Origin: Sipunculus nudus
Taxonomy: Eukaryota; Annelida; Sipuncula; Golfingiida; Sipunculidae
Direction: 5' to 3'
Assembly (NCBI GenBank): GCA_026874595.1
Contig: CM049316.1
Location: 51,597,676-51,661,675, forward strand
DNA: 64,000 nt
Shown: piece after piece, positions 62,925 to 64,000 of the stretch
Position numbering within the stretch: position 1 is the first letter of the stretch
Layout: the number at the start of each line of letters is the position of its first letter
Position numbers and translations under genes: made by a program
The notes under the pieces: model-generated
Told to the model about the DNA's origin: nothing
What the model saw: only the letters and a program-made list of their open reading frames with translations
The model's database searches: none

Positions 62925-63297
62925 CCGGACCCGCAACAATTGAGCTAATGGTTCGGCAGTTTTATTTTATGTCACTTATAAAGCAAAAAAGACACTGCCG
63001 GATCCGCATCAATTGAGCTATTCGTCCGGCAGTTTTATTTTATGTCACTTATAAAGCAAAAAAGACACTGCCGGATCCGCATCAATTGAGCTATTCGTCC
63101 GGCAGTTTTATTTTATGTCACTTAAATAGTAAAAGAGACGGTGCCGGACCCGCAACAACTGAGCTATTCGTCCGGCAGTTTTATTTTATGTCACTTAAAT
63201 AGTAAAAGAGACGGTGCCGGACCCGCAACAACTGAGCTATTCGTCCGGCAGTTTTATTTTATGTCACTTATATAGTAAAAATAGTCAGTGCCGGACA
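62925..63297. repeat. 73-bp tandem repeat, about five copies
   Basis: CGGCAGTTTTATTTTATGTC recurs at 62954, 63027, 63100, 63173 and 63246, exactly 73 bp apart. Each unit has TGCCGGA and TCCGGCA flanking about 22 bases, a 7-bp inverted arm. Two subtypes exist: ATAAAGCAAAAAAGACACTG (first copies) and AAATAGTAAAAGAGACGGTG (later copies). Single GTGCCGG/TCCGG motifs also occur outside the array, at 62824, 62855 and 62922. Confidence 0.93.
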
Positions 63298-63600
63298 GGT
63301 CACCAACCACGACGGCAGCCATAGCGTTTGAAACGTTTTGTCCTTCTCGATGCTGGATGCTGTTCTTGCAATGCCGTACGCAGAAATGGAGGCTGCTTTT
63401 TGAAGCCTCATTTAACAGCTTATTCACAGCCATTTTAGCGGGAGAACGCCGTCGCTGGCACAGCACGGCTCAGTTTGGCTGTACCAGTCAAAACAAGATG
63501 CCCGTTTTCGGTTATCTGCGCAGTACGCCACTGCGCATGTAAACCGGAACTAGTACGGAAAAATAGCTGCACGGCAGTATTCACGGGTCCGGAGCTCTAG
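63254..63600 (-). promoter_or_regulatory. Weak candidate CpG promoter with short minus-strand frame
   Basis: On the minus strand, ACATGCGCAGT and CTGCGCAG resemble NRF1 sites and TTCCGG an ETS site, lying upstream of ATGGCT at about 63433. From there an open frame of about 60 residues starts MAVNKLLNEASKSS, with no recognised family. It could be a first exon, or a chance frame in CpG-rich repeat-adjacent DNA. No splice donor was chosen with confidence. I would not annotate a gene on this evidence. Confidence 0.15.
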
Positions 63601-64000
63601 ACACTTCGTTAAAAGAAACCTCCCTACTCCCGATAATTGAACAAGTCTACTCAAAGCTGCTCACAGGAGTTTAAGCTGCGGTAATGAAAATGTATATAAA
63701 TGGCTGCCACAGGCATTGTTCAATGACGCTGAGCGCAGTTGTGGTATGATTGAGTGGATGAGTAAGCATGAGTACACGTGACTCAAATTCAAATCGTAGG
63801 TATCTTAAATACATTATCGAAAATACCGATAGGTCAGGTATGCAGTATATATGATATATAATTATAAGTTATTAATATACGTGAAAATATTATAAAATAC
63901 ACCCCATAAAATATATCTTAATACCATCTTACATTCAAACTTAAATTCAGACGCTTGTCCCTCTCGGTCCGTCGGTATCGCCACCTGGTGGGTAAACTTG
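63600..64000. other. Right-edge sequence, nothing firm
   Basis: Contains a TATA-like TATATAAATGG at 63692, a long AT-rich stretch and CGCCACCTGGTGGG at 63979. Frames are short: the ATG at 63746 stops after 11 codons. No gene, RNA or repeat identified. Confidence 0.3.

Noticed and set aside
63692-63790. TATA box with downstream short frame
   Set aside because: The frame at 63746 ends after 11 codons and TATA-like strings are common in AT-rich DNA.

Overview
The window is eukaryotic, non-coding genomic DNA, most likely from a mollusc and probably a bivalve. That placement comes from the style of the repeats (GTCC-rich element heads, CAGCTGAGC-type termini, very dense non-autonomous elements) and from memory of such genomes, not from a search. 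I see no protein-coding gene I can defend, and every open frame I examined is short and lies in repeat sequence. All boundaries and similarities were read by eye, so edges may be off by several bases.

Region 1 (1-30079) is one giant tandem satellite of a 64-bp unit, roughly 460 units, running off the left edge. Each unit carries a perfect dyad, TACAAAC-NNNN-GTTTGTA. The two main unit classes differ mainly in its 4-base loop, AATG or ACAG. Private variants recur in fixed order at several scales (offsets 770, 2,882, about 4,287-4,350 and 7,743 bp), so the array grew by segmental duplication of multi-unit blocks. One 586-bp TIR element with a TA target duplication (28306-28891) interrupts it.

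Region 2 (30080-about 61900) is a mosaic of nested mobile elements. Several families share one architecture: a 5' end starting at TAGC, a GTCC-rich head, internal tandem repeats of about 140-340 bp, a subterminal inverted repeat, then a short hairpin and a terminus of CTTGTT or CTAG. Paired occupied and empty sites inside the window show insertion between two Ts without target duplication. This fits Helitron-like elements of the Helentron/Helitron2 kind (non-autonomous HINEs). I call them A (5' AGCTCAGCTGAC), D, E and F (same head as A, different bodies), B (5' AGCAAACCTGTGAGC), and C and H (3' CTAG). Two Harbinger-like MITEs (TTA duplication) and one Tc1/mariner/pogo-like MITE (TA duplication) are interleaved. 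The stretch 31218-42760 resolves into one outer A element holding a MITE, which holds a B element, which holds a C element, which holds another A element.

Region 3 (about 61900-64000) is different and richer in CpG. It has a 5S-rRNA-like segment, a 73-bp tandem repeat with TGCCGGA/TCCGGCA arms, and a possible but weak promoter-like stretch near 63500.

No genes act together here. The functional interest lies in the satellite's architecture, the insertion chronology, and transcription-factor-like motifs carried in repeats: DR1 nuclear-receptor-type sites in F, CRE-like sites in the TA element, a kappaB-like palindrome in A, and GGTGGCGCCACC palindromes in B, C and D.
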